From Bin87 sp963692995 (GTDB lineage: Bacteria > Chloroflexota > Dehalococcoidia > Lucifugimonadales > UBA3495), in assembly GCA_963692995.1 (NCBI GenBank), contig OY843611.1, positions 2,542,001 to 2,606,000 on the forward strand: a stretch of 64,000 bases of DNA. Reading direction: 5' to 3'. Below the pieces are notes generated by a model. It made no database searches. It was not told the DNA's origin and saw only the letters and a list, made by a program, of their open reading frames with translations. Made by a program: the position numbers and the translations under genes. This document shows, in pieces, positions 25,488 through 34,704 of this stretch; within the stretch, counting starts at the first letter, position 1, and each line of letters opens with the position of its first letter.

Positions 25488-26222
25488 ATGTACGCTCTGA
25501 TACTGGCCGGGGGGAAAGGCGAGCGGCTTCGTCCCCTCACCGACACTCTTCCGAAACCCATGATCCCGGTGCACGGCCGGCCCATACTATGGCGCCAGGT
25601 TCACTGGCTGCGGGAGGCCGGCGTGACCGATGTAATCTTCCTGGTCGGCCACCTGGCCCAGGTAGTGGCGGATTATTTCGGCAACGGAGCCGAAATGGGG
25701 ATACGCGCCCATTACAGCCACGAAGACACTCCCCTGGGGCGCGGCGGCGCTCTAAAGCAAGGATTAGCCATGCTGCCGCCGGATGCGGAGGACGAACCGG
25801 TCATCGCCACCAACGGCGATGTCGTCACCGACGCCAGGCTCGATGCGTTGCTGGCCGACTACCACGCGCGGCGACGCCAAAATCCCGCTCACGCCGCCAC
25901 CATCCTAACCGTCCCGATGACCAGCCCCTACGGAATTGTCGATGCTGATCCCGCCGGGCTGGTGCGTCAATTCCGGGAAAAGGCGCCCCTGCCCTACGCC
26001 ATCAACGGCGGCGTGTACGTACTGCATCCCCGCATTCGGCAGATGCTTCCTGAGACCGGCGACCACGAGCGCGCGACCTTCCCCGCCCTGGCAGCGTCCG
26101 GTCGTATGTCCGCCGTGCCCACCGGCGCTTTCTGGAGCAGCATGGACTCACCCCAAGACCTGAGAGCGGCGGAAGAGCATTTCACCCGCGCCGCCGCCGG
26201 CGCAATCGGAACGACGCGGTGA
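25488..26222 (+). CDS. Sugar-phosphate nucleotidyltransferase
   Basis: A 244-residue NTP-transferase domain. The signature LAGGKGERLRPLTDTLPKPMIPV begins at residue 5 (G-x-G-x-R-L nucleotide loop and PKPM), and TNGDVVTD (near 108) is the metal-binding Asp motif. It would activate a sugar-1-phosphate with NTP to make a nucleotide sugar for glycan synthesis; dTDP-glucose or GDP-mannose type cannot be told. No C-terminal beta-helix is present. ATG 25488 immediately opens the domain; the stop overlaps the MoxR start (GTGA). Confidence 0.9.
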   Translation: MYALILAGGKGERLRPLTDTLPKPMIPVHGRPILWRQVHWLREAGVTDVIFLVGHLAQVVADYFGNGAEMGIRAHYSHEDTPLGRGGALKQGLAMLPPDAEDEPVIATNGDVVTDARLDALLADYHARRRQNPAHAATILTVPMTSPYGIVDADPAGLVRQFREKAPLPYAINGGVYVLHPRIRQMLPETGDHERATFPALAASGRMSAVPTGAFWSSMDSPQDLRAAEEHFTRAAAGAIGTTR

Positions 26223-27172
26223 TCACGTCCGCGCAGGCGCAGCAAATTGCGGATACCGCCGCCGCAATCCGCGACAACATCCAGCTGGCGATTGTCGGCA
26301 AATCTGATGTAATCGAGCACATCCTGGCGGCTCTGTTCAGCGCTGGGCATATCCTGGTTGAGGACGTGCCCGGCATCGGCAAAACGACGCTGGCGCGCTC
26401 CTTGGCTTATTCCCTGGATTGCGAGTTCCGCCGCATCCAGTTCACCCCCGACCTGATGCCGTCGGACATCACGGGAATCAACTACTACAACCAGCACAAC
26501 GGGCAGTTCGAATTCCGCCCCGGGCCCGTGATTTCCCAGGTGGTGCTGGCCGACGAAATAAACCGGGCCACGCCACGCACCCAGTCCGCGCTGCTGGAAG
26601 CCATGGCCGAGCGACAGGTAACCATCGACCAGGATACTATGCCCTTGCCGGCGCCCTTCCTGGTCATGGCGACCCAGAACCCCATCGAGCTGGAGGGAAC
26701 GTTTCCGTTGCCCGAAGCGCAGATCGACCGCTTCCTGCTGCGCTTGCGGCTGGGATACCCGTCGGAAACCGATGAAGCGGCCCTGCTGGAGCGTTTTGAA
26801 GATGCCGATCCCCTGGGGTCGCTGCGCCCGGTGGCATCAGCGGACGACGTGCTGCATATCCAGAGCCTGGTGCGCCGGATCTACATTGACCCGGTACTCC
26901 GGTCCTATCTGGTCCGCGTGATCCGGGCCACCCGGGAGCATCCCGACGTGGCGCTGGGAGCCAGCCCCCGCGCTACGCTGGGCCTGTATCGATGCGCCCA
27001 GGCCCTGGCCGGCATCCGCGGTCAGGAATACGTAACGCCGGACGACATCAAGACGCTGGCTTCCCCGGCCCTGGCCCATCGGATCATACTGAAAAGCATG
27101 GCCCGGCTCAGGGAACGGAATCAGGAATCGGTAGTGGCCGAAGTGCTGGAAGCCCAGTCGGTGCCTATATAG
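26219..27172 (+). CDS. MoxR-family AAA+ ATPase
   Basis: A 317-residue AAA_3 ATPase. Walker A is EDVPGIGKTTLA (near 45), Walker B VLADEINRATPRTQSALLEAM (near 107), sensor 1 MATQNPIELEGTFPLPEAQ (near 142) and a C-terminal lid domain. MoxR proteins act as chaperones that activate partner proteins, usually encoded next door with DUF58 and VWA genes; none follows here, so the partner is unknown. It is translationally coupled to the nucleotidyltransferase through a 4-nt overlap (GTG start). Confidence 0.93.
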   Translation: MITSAQAQQIADTAAAIRDNIQLAIVGKSDVIEHILAALFSAGHILVEDVPGIGKTTLARSLAYSLDCEFRRIQFTPDLMPSDITGINYYNQHNGQFEFRPGPVISQVVLADEINRATPRTQSALLEAMAERQVTIDQDTMPLPAPFLVMATQNPIELEGTFPLPEAQIDRFLLRLRLGYPSETDEAALLERFEDADPLGSLRPVASADDVLHIQSLVRRIYIDPVLRSYLVRVIRATREHPDVALGASPRATLGLYRCAQALAGIRGQEYVTPDDIKTLASPALAHRIILKSMARLRERNQESVVAEVLEAQSVPI

Positions 27173-27189
27173 TCGAGGCCCATATAATC

Positions 27190-27213
27190 GGGGCGGGTTG
27201 AGCAACCCGCCCC
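27190..27213. terminator. Palindrome between convergent genes
   Basis: A 10-bp stem (GGGGCGGGTT with its complement, 4-nt loop) lies between the convergent MoxR and NHL genes. It could act in both directions, but T-runs are weak on both sides. Confidence 0.5.
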
Positions 27214-27248
27214 GTATCGCGGCGAAAAGTTGGGGTTCGCCGGTTCGC

Positions 27249-28322
27249 CTAGAGGCGTCCGCCGCCGCCGGCGACCCGCTCGTTGACGCCGTAGAACACG
27301 GCGTCGAGCTTGGTGAAAACCTGGATCCGGGAGCGGGCCGTTTCCACTACAAAGATGCGTCCTTCGTCATCGCACTCCACGGCGATGGGGCCCCAGAACA
27401 GCTTTTCCCGGTCCAGGCCCTGGGCAATCCTGCGCTCTTCCCACATCTCGGGGTTGGCGTCCAGCTTGCCCATTCCCCAAGTGGAGATGGTGCCTTCGCC
27501 GTAGGTCATGCCGGCAAAGGAGCCGTCGGGATGGAACAGCTGCATTCGGTCGTTGTTCCAGTCGGCGACGTAGATTGTGCCCTCATTGTCCACCGCCACG
27601 TCGGTAGGGCGGTTGAACTGGCCGGGAGCATCCCCCGTCTCGCCGAACTGCATCACGAACTTGCCGGCGGCGGTGAACTTCTGGATGCGGTCGTTGCGCC
27701 AGTCGGCGACGTACACGTTCCCCGCCTGGTCAATCTCGACGCCGTAGGGCATATTGAACTGGCCGGGACCAGCGCCGAACCCGCCGAACTGGCCAAGGTA
27801 CTCACCATCGGCGGCAAGCATCTGCACCCGGTGGTTGTTGCTATCCACCAGGTACAGGACGCCGTTGGCGCCGAATGCCAGGCCGCTGGGCTTGTTCCAC
27901 TGGCCGTCACCGTCGCCGGGACGCTCCCACTTGGTGAGGTACTCGCCGTCCGGTGAGTAGATGCTGATGCGATCCAGGTACTCGTCGGCGAGATAGACGT
28001 TCCCGTTGGGGCCTACGGTGATGGCGGTGGGCCAGATGATGGCCCCGTCGGTGGACACGGCCTCGCCGTCCCCCTGCTCGAAGACGCCCTTGGCGAACTC
28101 GCCAATGAACTCCTCGCCCACGGTGCACATGGTGATGCGCTTGCCGTCGGGCCGGTAGTCATAGGAACGGTTGGCCACGTACATGACATCATCTTCGCCG
28201 CGCGCCATGGCGGTGGGGTTGCGGAACCCGGGGCCGGAGAACTCGGCCCGGCCGATGGTGTGGCTATACTTCAAGTCAATGCCGACGGCGGGCAACGCCG
28301 CGCGGGCAGTGGTAGTAGTCAT
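27249..28322 (-). CDS. NHL-repeat beta-propeller protein
   Basis: A 357-residue propeller built from at least five NHL repeats. The clearest are GQFNMPYGVEIDQAGNVYVADW, GQFNRPTDVAVDNEGTIYVADWNNDR and GQWNKPSGLAFGANGVLYLVD-like segments (each F-x-x-P...G-x-V/I-Y-V-A-D). Some blades are Y-D-x-R-P-D-like and degenerate. There is no clear signal peptide, so a cytoplasmic location is likely; NHL domains bind protein or RNA partners. GGAGG precedes the ATG at 28322. It is the last gene of the DUF1800 cluster and ends toward the MoxR gene. Confidence 0.85.
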   Translation of the reverse strand: MTTTTARAALPAVGIDLKYSHTIGRAEFSGPGFRNPTAMARGEDDVMYVANRSYDYRPDGKRITMCTVGEEFIGEFAKGVFEQGDGEAVSTDGAIIWPTAITVGPNGNVYLADEYLDRISIYSPDGEYLTKWERPGDGDGQWNKPSGLAFGANGVLYLVDSNNHRVQMLAADGEYLGQFGGFGAGPGQFNMPYGVEIDQAGNVYVADWRNDRIQKFTAAGKFVMQFGETGDAPGQFNRPTDVAVDNEGTIYVADWNNDRMQLFHPDGSFAGMTYGEGTISTWGMGKLDANPEMWEERRIAQGLDREKLFWGPIAVECDDEGRIFVVETARSRIQVFTKLDAVFYGVNERVAGGGGRL

Positions 28323-28399
28323 AAAAGATACCTCCGCTGGTACGAATGCGGGTTGGCGGTACGGTCGGGTCGGATTTCAAACCCTCCCCAGCGTGACGG

Positions 28400-29533
28400 T
28401 TAGATGAAGTTGAACTTCTCGAACGTCCCGTTGACCAACGGCTGGGCGTCCAGACCCATCCAGTTTTCCAGCAGGTCGGTGTAGATGCTGCGGAAGTCGT
28501 TGTTGAAATGCAAGTCACCTTCCAGCAGCTTGTCGGCCTCCAGCGAGGGATATTCGCCGTACATGCCGCCCTTCACGTGGTCGCCCACAACAAAGGCCAC
28601 GCCGCCGCTGCCGTGGTCGGTGCCGGAGCCGTTATCATGCACGCGGCGTCCGAATTCGGTGAAGACCAGCAGCGTAACATTGTCGCTGGCGTCGTGCTCC
28701 CGCAAGTCGTCCATGAAGTCGGCGATGGCGTTGGAAGTGTTCGTCCACAGGCTGGCGTGAGCAGCCAACTCGCCGGCGTGGGTGTCGAAGCTGTTGTAGG
28801 GGGCGGTGGTGTAGAGGATGCGGGTGCCAAAGCCGGCCAGATGCACCTGGGCGATGTTCTTCATGTACTGGGCCACCACGTCGCCGCCGTACTCCACGGT
28901 GGAGCTGTACAGCTCCGGCGCGGCGCTGAGGATATCAGCGCCCTTCAGCGCGTCGGTGCCGGTCTGGGACAGGTACTCGACGACGGCGCTGCGCCCGATA
29001 GTGGGCGAGTACATCCTGGAGAAGATGTCCAGAGCCTCGGTGCGCTGCTCCTCAGCCTCAATGCCGGTGAGCACGCCGTAGGTGGCCAGGTTGCCGACGG
29101 AGGCCACCGGCACGCCGGGAGCGGCCAGCGCCCGGGGGAGGCCCCGACCGAAGTTCACGCCGGTCAGCACGTTTTCCTTGTTGGGATCGATCTCGCGGAT
29201 CACGCGGCCCAGCCAGCCTTCGGTGCCTTGCTTGTCCGGCTCGCAGGTATGCCAGATGTCCATGCTGCGGAAGTGGCTGCGGTTGGGATTAGGATAGCCA
29301 ACACCCTGGATGACGGCAACCTTGCCCGCATCGTAAAGCCGCTTCAGCGGCCCCATGTTGGGGTTGAGGCCCGCATAGCCGTCCAGGTCCAGCGCCTGGC
29401 CTTCGGGCACGCGGACCGAGGGGCGGTTGTCGTAGTACAGCGGGTCGCCGTGGGGCACCAGGGTGTTCAGGGCGTCGTTGCCGCCGGAAAGCTGGAGCAC
29501 CACCAGCACCGGGTCTTTCTTGGTAGCGGTCAT
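28400..29533 (-). CDS. DUF1501 family protein
   Basis: A 377-residue DUF1501 protein, related to alkaline phosphatase-like hydrolases. The opening VVLQLSGGNDALNTLVPHGDP, NRSHFRSMDIWHT (near 88), FDTHAGELA (near 245) and FTEFGRRVHDNGSGTDHGSGG (near 290) are the family's metal-ligand-like segments. Family members are usually encoded beside DUF1800, as here. No Tat or Sec signal is visible, although many relatives have a Tat signal. AAGGAG precedes ATG 29533. The biochemical function is not known. Confidence 0.9.
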   Translation of the reverse strand: MTATKKDPVLVVLQLSGGNDALNTLVPHGDPLYYDNRPSVRVPEGQALDLDGYAGLNPNMGPLKRLYDAGKVAVIQGVGYPNPNRSHFRSMDIWHTCEPDKQGTEGWLGRVIREIDPNKENVLTGVNFGRGLPRALAAPGVPVASVGNLATYGVLTGIEAEEQRTEALDIFSRMYSPTIGRSAVVEYLSQTGTDALKGADILSAAPELYSSTVEYGGDVVAQYMKNIAQVHLAGFGTRILYTTAPYNSFDTHAGELAAHASLWTNTSNAIADFMDDLREHDASDNVTLLVFTEFGRRVHDNGSGTDHGSGGVAFVVGDHVKGGMYGEYPSLEADKLLEGDLHFNNDFRSIYTDLLENWMGLDAQPLVNGTFEKFNFI

Positions 29534-29595
29534 GTTGTTTCTCCTTGTAGTTCGGCTGGCGATGGGGACGGGCAGCGGATGGCGGTGTTCGGTTG

Positions 29596-30024
29596 CTACG
29601 GGTCGCCGGGAGCCGGCTCGGTGAAAGGCTCGCCTTTGGCTTCAGCATCCTTCCGACGCCGGTTCCATTCCACCCAGCGCCGATTGGCGATCTCTGTTCC
29701 CTCGGCGCGACCTTCCTCGCGGCCTTCGGCGCGGGCTTTGCGAAGCCGCCGTTCAGTCCAAATTTCTGCGAGAACCATTCTCCCTACCTCCACTATGATG
29801 GGCGATGCGATGAGGGCCACTCCGCCGGCTTTCAGGGTTTCGCCGGTGACGACATACTGAATTGCCTGCCATCCGATAATTTTCTCCGTAGCCAAGATAA
29901 AGAGCGTGTTAGTTCCAGTCAGATAGACAGTGATGACAGTAAAAGCGGCAAGATACCAGGACACCGCGCCAATAGGAATGTTGGGGATGCTGATGCGCTG
30001 TCTGCTTGTGTCGTTCTGGGACAT
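29596..30024 (-). CDS. Small membrane protein with charged EGREEGR tail
   Basis: Unrecognised 142-residue protein. Two hydrophobic segments (about 19-45 and 70-90) precede a basic-acidic helix with RLRKARAEGREEGRAEG and ending with a Pro-rich tail. It has the same design as the 182-residue protein at 6453-7001. It lies between DUF1800 and DUF1501, which are normally adjacent, so it may be an insertion or a co-expressed partner. Confidence 0.55.
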   Translation of the reverse strand: MSQNDTSRQRISIPNIPIGAVSWYLAAFTVITVYLTGTNTLFILATEKIIGWQAIQYVVTGETLKAGGVALIASPIIVEVGRMVLAEIWTERRLRKARAEGREEGRAEGTEIANRRWVEWNRRRKDAEAKGEPFTEPAPGDP

Positions 30025-30370
30025 AGACCCTTTGGCGGATGCCGGTTGCCTCAGTTAGCCGCAAGCGGTTTTCCGAGGGCGCGCTTGCGTATCGGGCCGG
30101 ATATATCTGCCGGCTCGTCTGCATACGACTTGGGCGACAATTCCGACACACCAGCGCGTTGCCGGGTTAAGGCACTGGCGCATCGCCACACGCGGAACGA
30201 GCAACCTTGCCCGACTGTCCACAATCCCGCCCCTTTTCGTCCATACTCTGGCCGGCCGGTTATCGGCGCGACCGGGGAGCCGCAGCAAATAGCGGTGAAT
30301 AAGGCCCCACTTCCTGAGAGGGGGGCGCATTTCTACACCGCAACTTACTGCGGCGGCCCGATTGCCGTCC
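30025..30370. other. Intergenic region, 346 bp, no gene seen
   Basis: I found no convincing reading frame, RNA or repeat between the small membrane gene and DUF1800. Open frames here overlap DUF1800 antisense and show no coding character. Confidence 0.5.
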
Positions 30371-31777
30371 TTACGCGAACTGGTACTCCTGGGTGCTGAC
30401 GATGAGCTGCAACGTCTGGGCGATGGTATCCGAGTATTCGGGCGTACCAATGGCCGGGTTGCCGTTGCTGCTGGCGTAGTCAATCAGCTGAGCGCGGGTC
30501 TCCGGGGCCAGCTCGTAGGCGCCCACCATTTCCAGGCAGCGGTCAACGATATTCTCGGCGCCGGCTACTTCCTCGCTGCCCAGGCGGGATACGATGTCCC
30601 GGATACCGGGCAGGCTGGTGTTGCCCACCTGGTCGGCGGCGAAGTTGATGCGCTCCACCAGCGTGCCGGAATCGATCCACTCGGCGCCGGTGTGCCAGCC
30701 CTCAACGGTGGGCGGGTTCATCAAATCCTGGCCCATGTAGCGGATGGTGTTGGCCAAGGGGTTCAGGCCCAGCTTGGGCGACGTGAAGTCCCGCACCAGC
30801 CGCATGGTGCCGATGACCACCTCGGCGGGGCTCTTCACCTTCTCGAACTGGGAGTTCTTGAAGAAGTCGGAGTTGAACAGCACCCGCAGCATGGCCGTCA
30901 GGTCGTAGCCGGAGTCGAAGTACGTCTGCTCCAGCAGGGCGATGGCTTCGGGGTCCCGCGGCGGGGTGTTTTGCCAGGCCGGCACCTGCACCTCGTCGGC
31001 GACGAAGAAGTTGTAGAGGTGGCGTGAGACGAACCGCGCGGCGGAAGACTGCCGGGCAATAATATCAACGACATCGTCGCCGTTGAAGTTCCCGGTCTCG
31101 CCCAGGAAGGTTTTCTCGTCATTGTCGTGGTCATAGGGGTTGTAGATAAAGTTGGACTCGTAGCGTCCGTAAGGATAGCGCGGCACCGCGTTGGTGATGG
31201 TCCAGCCGGTGAAGGCGCGGGCCGCTTCCTTAACGTCATCCTCCGAGTAGTTGGCTTCGCCGTCCATGCCGACGCCCAGGGAGAACAGCTCCAGAAGCTC
31301 ACGGCCCCAGTTCTCGTTGATGGCGCCCTTGTGACTCATGCAGTTGTCCAGGTAAAATACCATGGCCGGGTCGCGGGCCAGGCCCTTGAGCAGTACGTCG
31401 AACTTACCCATGCCCAAGTCGCGGAACAGATCCAGCTGCAACTGAATCTGGCGGCCGTGCTCGCACTTGGAGTTGCCGGTGCAGAGGATGCCGTGCCAGA
31501 ACAGGGCGACCTTTTCCTGTAGCGGGCGCCTGGTGTTGATCATCCGGTAGGTGAGATAAGCCTGGTTGACTTCCAGGGCGTTCATCTCTTTCCAATCGAC
31601 AAAATGACGCTCCAGCACGTCCATTTCCAGGTCGGGCTGAGCCGCGGGATTGAGCAACTCTTCGACGGTGGCCTCGTAGCCGGCGGCGGCGCGCTCCTCC
31701 AGTTCGGCGTAGGTTGCGCCGAAGCCGGCCCGACGCATCAGGTGCGCCATCCGGGCAATTTCCTGGTTGGTGGGCAT
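30371..31777 (-). CDS. DUF1800 family protein
   Basis: A 468-residue DUF1800 protein. It begins with AHLMRRAGFGAT (the family's HLxxRxxFGxT motif), has FWHGILCTG (near 95), then NENWGRELLELFSLGV (near 152) and AARAFTGWTI (near 187), and ends with MSxxEYQFA-like QLIVSTQEYQFA. The enzymatic role is unknown; DUF1800-DUF1501 pairs are common in planctomycetes and some other phyla. AGGAGG precedes ATG 31777. No signal peptide is seen. The cluster order 5'-DUF1800, small membrane protein, DUF1501, NHL-3' suggests one transcription unit. Confidence 0.92.
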   Translation of the reverse strand: MPTNQEIARMAHLMRRAGFGATYAELEERAAAGYEATVEELLNPAAQPDLEMDVLERHFVDWKEMNALEVNQAYLTYRMINTRRPLQEKVALFWHGILCTGNSKCEHGRQIQLQLDLFRDLGMGKFDVLLKGLARDPAMVFYLDNCMSHKGAINENWGRELLELFSLGVGMDGEANYSEDDVKEAARAFTGWTITNAVPRYPYGRYESNFIYNPYDHDNDEKTFLGETGNFNGDDVVDIIARQSSAARFVSRHLYNFFVADEVQVPAWQNTPPRDPEAIALLEQTYFDSGYDLTAMLRVLFNSDFFKNSQFEKVKSPAEVVIGTMRLVRDFTSPKLGLNPLANTIRYMGQDLMNPPTVEGWHTGAEWIDSGTLVERINFAADQVGNTSLPGIRDIVSRLGSEEVAGAENIVDRCLEMVGAYELAPETRAQLIDYASSNGNPAIGTPEYSDTIAQTLQLIVSTQEYQFA

Positions 31778-32060
31778 AGCGTGTACCTCCTGGTAGTTTG
31801 ACGGTTTCGACCGTTACAGGGGCGGTTTCTGACGATTTCCCGTTTGCCCAAAGGACACCCGCACGGGCATCGGGAAATCCCCGTGAGATGCCGGCATACT
31901 ACCCGCCGGCGCGTCGGAGTGTCAAGGTTCCCCAACTTCCACCCGCCGTTGCCGGGAAATGCGGTAGCGGTCCGGAAGCTGCGGCCCCGGAACGTCGCGC
32001 GGTGAACGTCGCGCAACTGGCCGATTATTCCATTTGGAAAATCCGGCCATCTATTTCGCG

Positions 32061-32089
32061 TTGTACCCATGGCGATATGGGGCTAGAAT
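32061..32089 (+). promoter_or_regulatory. Predicted promoter of the CoA-transferase pair
   Basis: TTGTAC (32061-32066), 17-bp spacer, TAGAAT (32084-32089), with a start near 32096 and a 25-nt leader. This is the only signal I see in the 343-bp divergent gap 31778-32120. Confidence 0.45.
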
Positions 32090-32120
32090 AAGCAACCTAA
32101 ATTTATCCGGGAGCCGAAGA

Positions 32121-33317
32121 TTGAGCAGCGGAGCACTGGCCGGCGTCAAGATAATTGACCTTACCCATCACATCGCCGGCCCCTACGCCACCAAATTGTT
32201 GGCCGATTTCGGCGCCGACGTGCTGAAGATCGAGCGGCCCAGCGGAGACCCGGCGCGGCGTCTGCCGCCCTTTTACCACGATCAGCCGGACTCCGGGAAA
32301 AGCCTGCCCTTTCTGTACCTCAACACCAACAAGCGCAGCGTCACGCTGAACCTGAAGTCTGAAACCGGGCCGGCTATTCTCTTTGAGCTGCTGGCCGACG
32401 CCGACGCCCTGGTGGAAAACTTCGCCCCCGGCGTGATGGCCTCCCTGGGGTTGGATGACGCCACCCTGCGGGCGCACAACCCCCGGCTGGTGATGGCGTC
32501 AGTGTCCAACTTCGGCCAGACTGGGCCGTGGCGGGATTATCGCGCCACCGACCTGGTGGAATACGCGCTGGGCGGCCTGATGTACATTTTCGGGGCCTAC
32601 GACCGGGAACCCCTGAAGCACGCCCTGCATCAGGCCCAGTTCAAGGCCGGAACCAACTTGGCGTCGGCGACGCTAATGGCGCTATACCACCAGCGGCTGA
32701 CCGGCGCCGGGCAGCGGGTGGATGTTTCCATACAGGAAAGCCTAGCCTCGGCCCTGCGGGACGTCACCAACAACTACACCTACACCGGCGCGGTGCGGCG
32801 GCGGCAGCCCAACCACACCGGCGACTTGACCCGGCTGCGGGCCGTGTCCGATGGCTATGTGCTGCCCAACCCCGGCATTGGGGCCTCGTTGAACTGGCAA
32901 ACTCTCGTGGACTTTCTGGAAGCGCCCGAACTGGACGACCCGCGCTTTGACAACGCTTCGGCGCGTCTGGAAAACGCGGCAGCCCTGGGCGCGATCCTCG
33001 ACGACATATTCGCCGCCAAGCGCAAGCAGGAGATTTTCCAGGCGGCCCACGAAAAACGGTTCATCTACGGGGTAATCGACTCTCCGCAGGAAACGGTTGA
33101 CAATCCGCAGATACAGGCGCGGGGATACTACGTGCCGGTCGAGCACCCTGATCTTGGCGAAATCACTTTCCCCGGCGCGCCGTTCCTGATGTCGGATTCG
33201 CCGTGGGAGGTTCGCGCCGCCGCGCCCCGGCTGGGCGAGCATAACGCGGCAGTGCTGGGCGAGCAGGGGTACTCGGCGCAGGATCTGGCGTACCTGCGGG
33301 CATCGGAGGTTATCTGA
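32121..33317 (+). CDS. CaiB/BaiF CoA-transferase subunit, catalytic Asp replaced by Gln
   Basis: A 398-residue family III CoA-transferase: opening GALAGVKIIDLTHHIAGPYATKLLADFGADVLKIE, LYLNTNKRSVTLNL (near 66), and VENFAPGVMASLGL (near 98). By hand alignment to formyl-CoA transferase, the catalytic Asp lies four residues before the Gly that opens the helix ending TGxGQ. Here that position is Gln173 (QFKAG...TGAGQ), so the enzyme should lack its covalent nucleophile. TTG 32121 with GGGAG seven bases upstream fixes the start. Gene 2 follows after 1 bp, so the pair probably forms a heteromer. Confidence 0.9.
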   Translation: MSSGALAGVKIIDLTHHIAGPYATKLLADFGADVLKIERPSGDPARRLPPFYHDQPDSGKSLPFLYLNTNKRSVTLNLKSETGPAILFELLADADALVENFAPGVMASLGLDDATLRAHNPRLVMASVSNFGQTGPWRDYRATDLVEYALGGLMYIFGAYDREPLKHALHQAQFKAGTNLASATLMALYHQRLTGAGQRVDVSIQESLASALRDVTNNYTYTGAVRRRQPNHTGDLTRLRAVSDGYVLPNPGIGASLNWQTLVDFLEAPELDDPRFDNASARLENAAALGAILDDIFAAKRKQEIFQAAHEKRFIYGVIDSPQETVDNPQIQARGYYVPVEHPDLGEITFPGAPFLMSDSPWEVRAAAPRLGEHNAAVLGEQGYSAQDLAYLRASEVI

Positions 33318-33318
33318 A

Positions 33319-34671
33319 ATGGCCGGGCCTTTAGAGGGAATTCGCATCGTCGAGATGGGGCAGCTCATCGCCATACCTTCGGCGATGAAGTGGCTGGCCG
33401 ACATGGGCGCGCAGGTCATCAGGCTGGAGTCGGTGCAGCGATTGGAGAGCTACCGTACCGACTCGCTCTACCACAACGACGTGGACGGAGAATTCTGGAA
33501 TCGCGGCGCCAATTTCTACGAGCAGAACCGAAACAAGCTGGGCCTCACGCTGGACCTGACCCGCGACGCGGGCCGAGCGACGCTGCGGGACCTTATCGCC
33601 ATCACCGACGTTTTCGCCGAGAACTTCACGCCCCGCGTGATCCGCAACTTCGGGCTGGAGTACGAGAACCTGCGCCAGATCCGGCCCGACATCATCATGG
33701 TATCTTCCACCGGCTACGGGTTCCAGGGGCCTTGGGCCAACTTCGGCGCCACCGGACCGGCCACCGAAGGAGCCGGCGGCCTCGCCTACCTGACCGGCTA
33801 CAAGGACGGCGGGCCGGTGATGTCGGAGATACCCTACACCGACTACACTGCCGGAGAACACACCGTGACCGCGGTGATGCTGGCCCTGATGCACCGTCTC
33901 AACACCGGACGCGGCCAGTTCATCGACATCTCCCAGACCCAGACGTGCAGCGCCACCATACCGGAAGCGCTCCTTGACTGGACGGTGAACGGGCGGGTCC
34001 AGGAACGGGTCGGCAACGAAGACCCCGCCATGTCGCCCCACGGCTGCTACCCCTGCGCCGGCGACGACCGCTGGATCGCAATCGCCGTGGACTGCGACGA
34101 CGCGTGGCAGTCGCTCTGCCGTGTGATGCGCCGGCCCGACTGGGCGGCGGACGCGCGGTACGCCGATGCGCTGGGACGCATCCGCTACCGAGCCGAATTG
34201 GACAAAATGCTCGCCTTCGAGACCCGCGCCCACGATAACCACGAACTGATGGCACGCTTACAGGCCGCCGGCGTGGCGGCCGGCGCCGTAATGGACAGCG
34301 CAGACCTGCTGTTCAACGAGCACCTGAAAGAGCGACGCTTCTACGAGGTGGTCGAGCATCACCCGGATACCGGAATGCCCCCGCTGCCTTACGCCGGCCG
34401 TCCCTGGAAACTGTCCGGCACGCCGGCGATTCCGCCCCGGCCGGCCCCGCTAATGGGCGAACACAACCGCGAGCTGCTGGCCAACCTGCTGGGCAGGACC
34501 GACGACGAGATCGCCGCCCTGGAAGCCGCGCAAATCATCGGCTCCGCCCCGCTGGCGCCGCGCGGAGTCCGCCGCCCGTCGCTGGACGAGCAGGTGCGGC
34601 AAGGGCGGATGCAACGCTACGACACGGACTACGCCCAGCGGGTACGGCAGGCGTTCAACATTGCAGAGTAG
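33319..34671 (+). CDS. CaiB/BaiF CoA-transferase subunit with catalytic Asp
   Basis: A 450-residue family III CoA-transferase. Features: GIRIVEMGQLIAIPSAMKWLADMGAQVIRLE, NKLGLTLDLT (near 72), AENFTPRVIRNFGLEYENL, and the active-site DYTAG with Asp175 followed by the helix to TGRGQ. It would transfer CoA between an organic acid and an acyl-CoA. It starts 1 bp after the first subunit gene; ATG 33319 is clear. The substrate cannot be read from sequence. The C-terminal region is longer than usual. Confidence 0.92.
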   Translation: MAGPLEGIRIVEMGQLIAIPSAMKWLADMGAQVIRLESVQRLESYRTDSLYHNDVDGEFWNRGANFYEQNRNKLGLTLDLTRDAGRATLRDLIAITDVFAENFTPRVIRNFGLEYENLRQIRPDIIMVSSTGYGFQGPWANFGATGPATEGAGGLAYLTGYKDGGPVMSEIPYTDYTAGEHTVTAVMLALMHRLNTGRGQFIDISQTQTCSATIPEALLDWTVNGRVQERVGNEDPAMSPHGCYPCAGDDRWIAIAVDCDDAWQSLCRVMRRPDWAADARYADALGRIRYRAELDKMLAFETRAHDNHELMARLQAAGVAAGAVMDSADLLFNEHLKERRFYEVVEHHPDTGMPPLPYAGRPWKLSGTPAIPPRPAPLMGEHNRELLANLLGRTDDEIAALEAAQIIGSAPLAPRGVRRPSLDEQVRQGRMQRYDTDYAQRVRQAFNIAE

Positions 34672-34696
34672 GCAGATGTTGCAGGGCAGGCAGACG
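34661..34696 (+). repeat. 18-bp imperfect tandem duplication across a stop codon
   Basis: TTGCAGAGTAGGCAGATG is followed at once by TTGCAGGGCAGGCAGACG (15 of 18 identical). The first copy contains the TAG stop of the CoA-transferase. Confidence 0.75.
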
Positions 34697-34704
34697 GGCC
34701 GGTT

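Noticed and set aside
28508..29860. Long plus-strand frame opposite DUF1501
   Set aside because: Antisense shadow; DUF1501 motifs, ribosome-binding site and operon context favour the minus strand.
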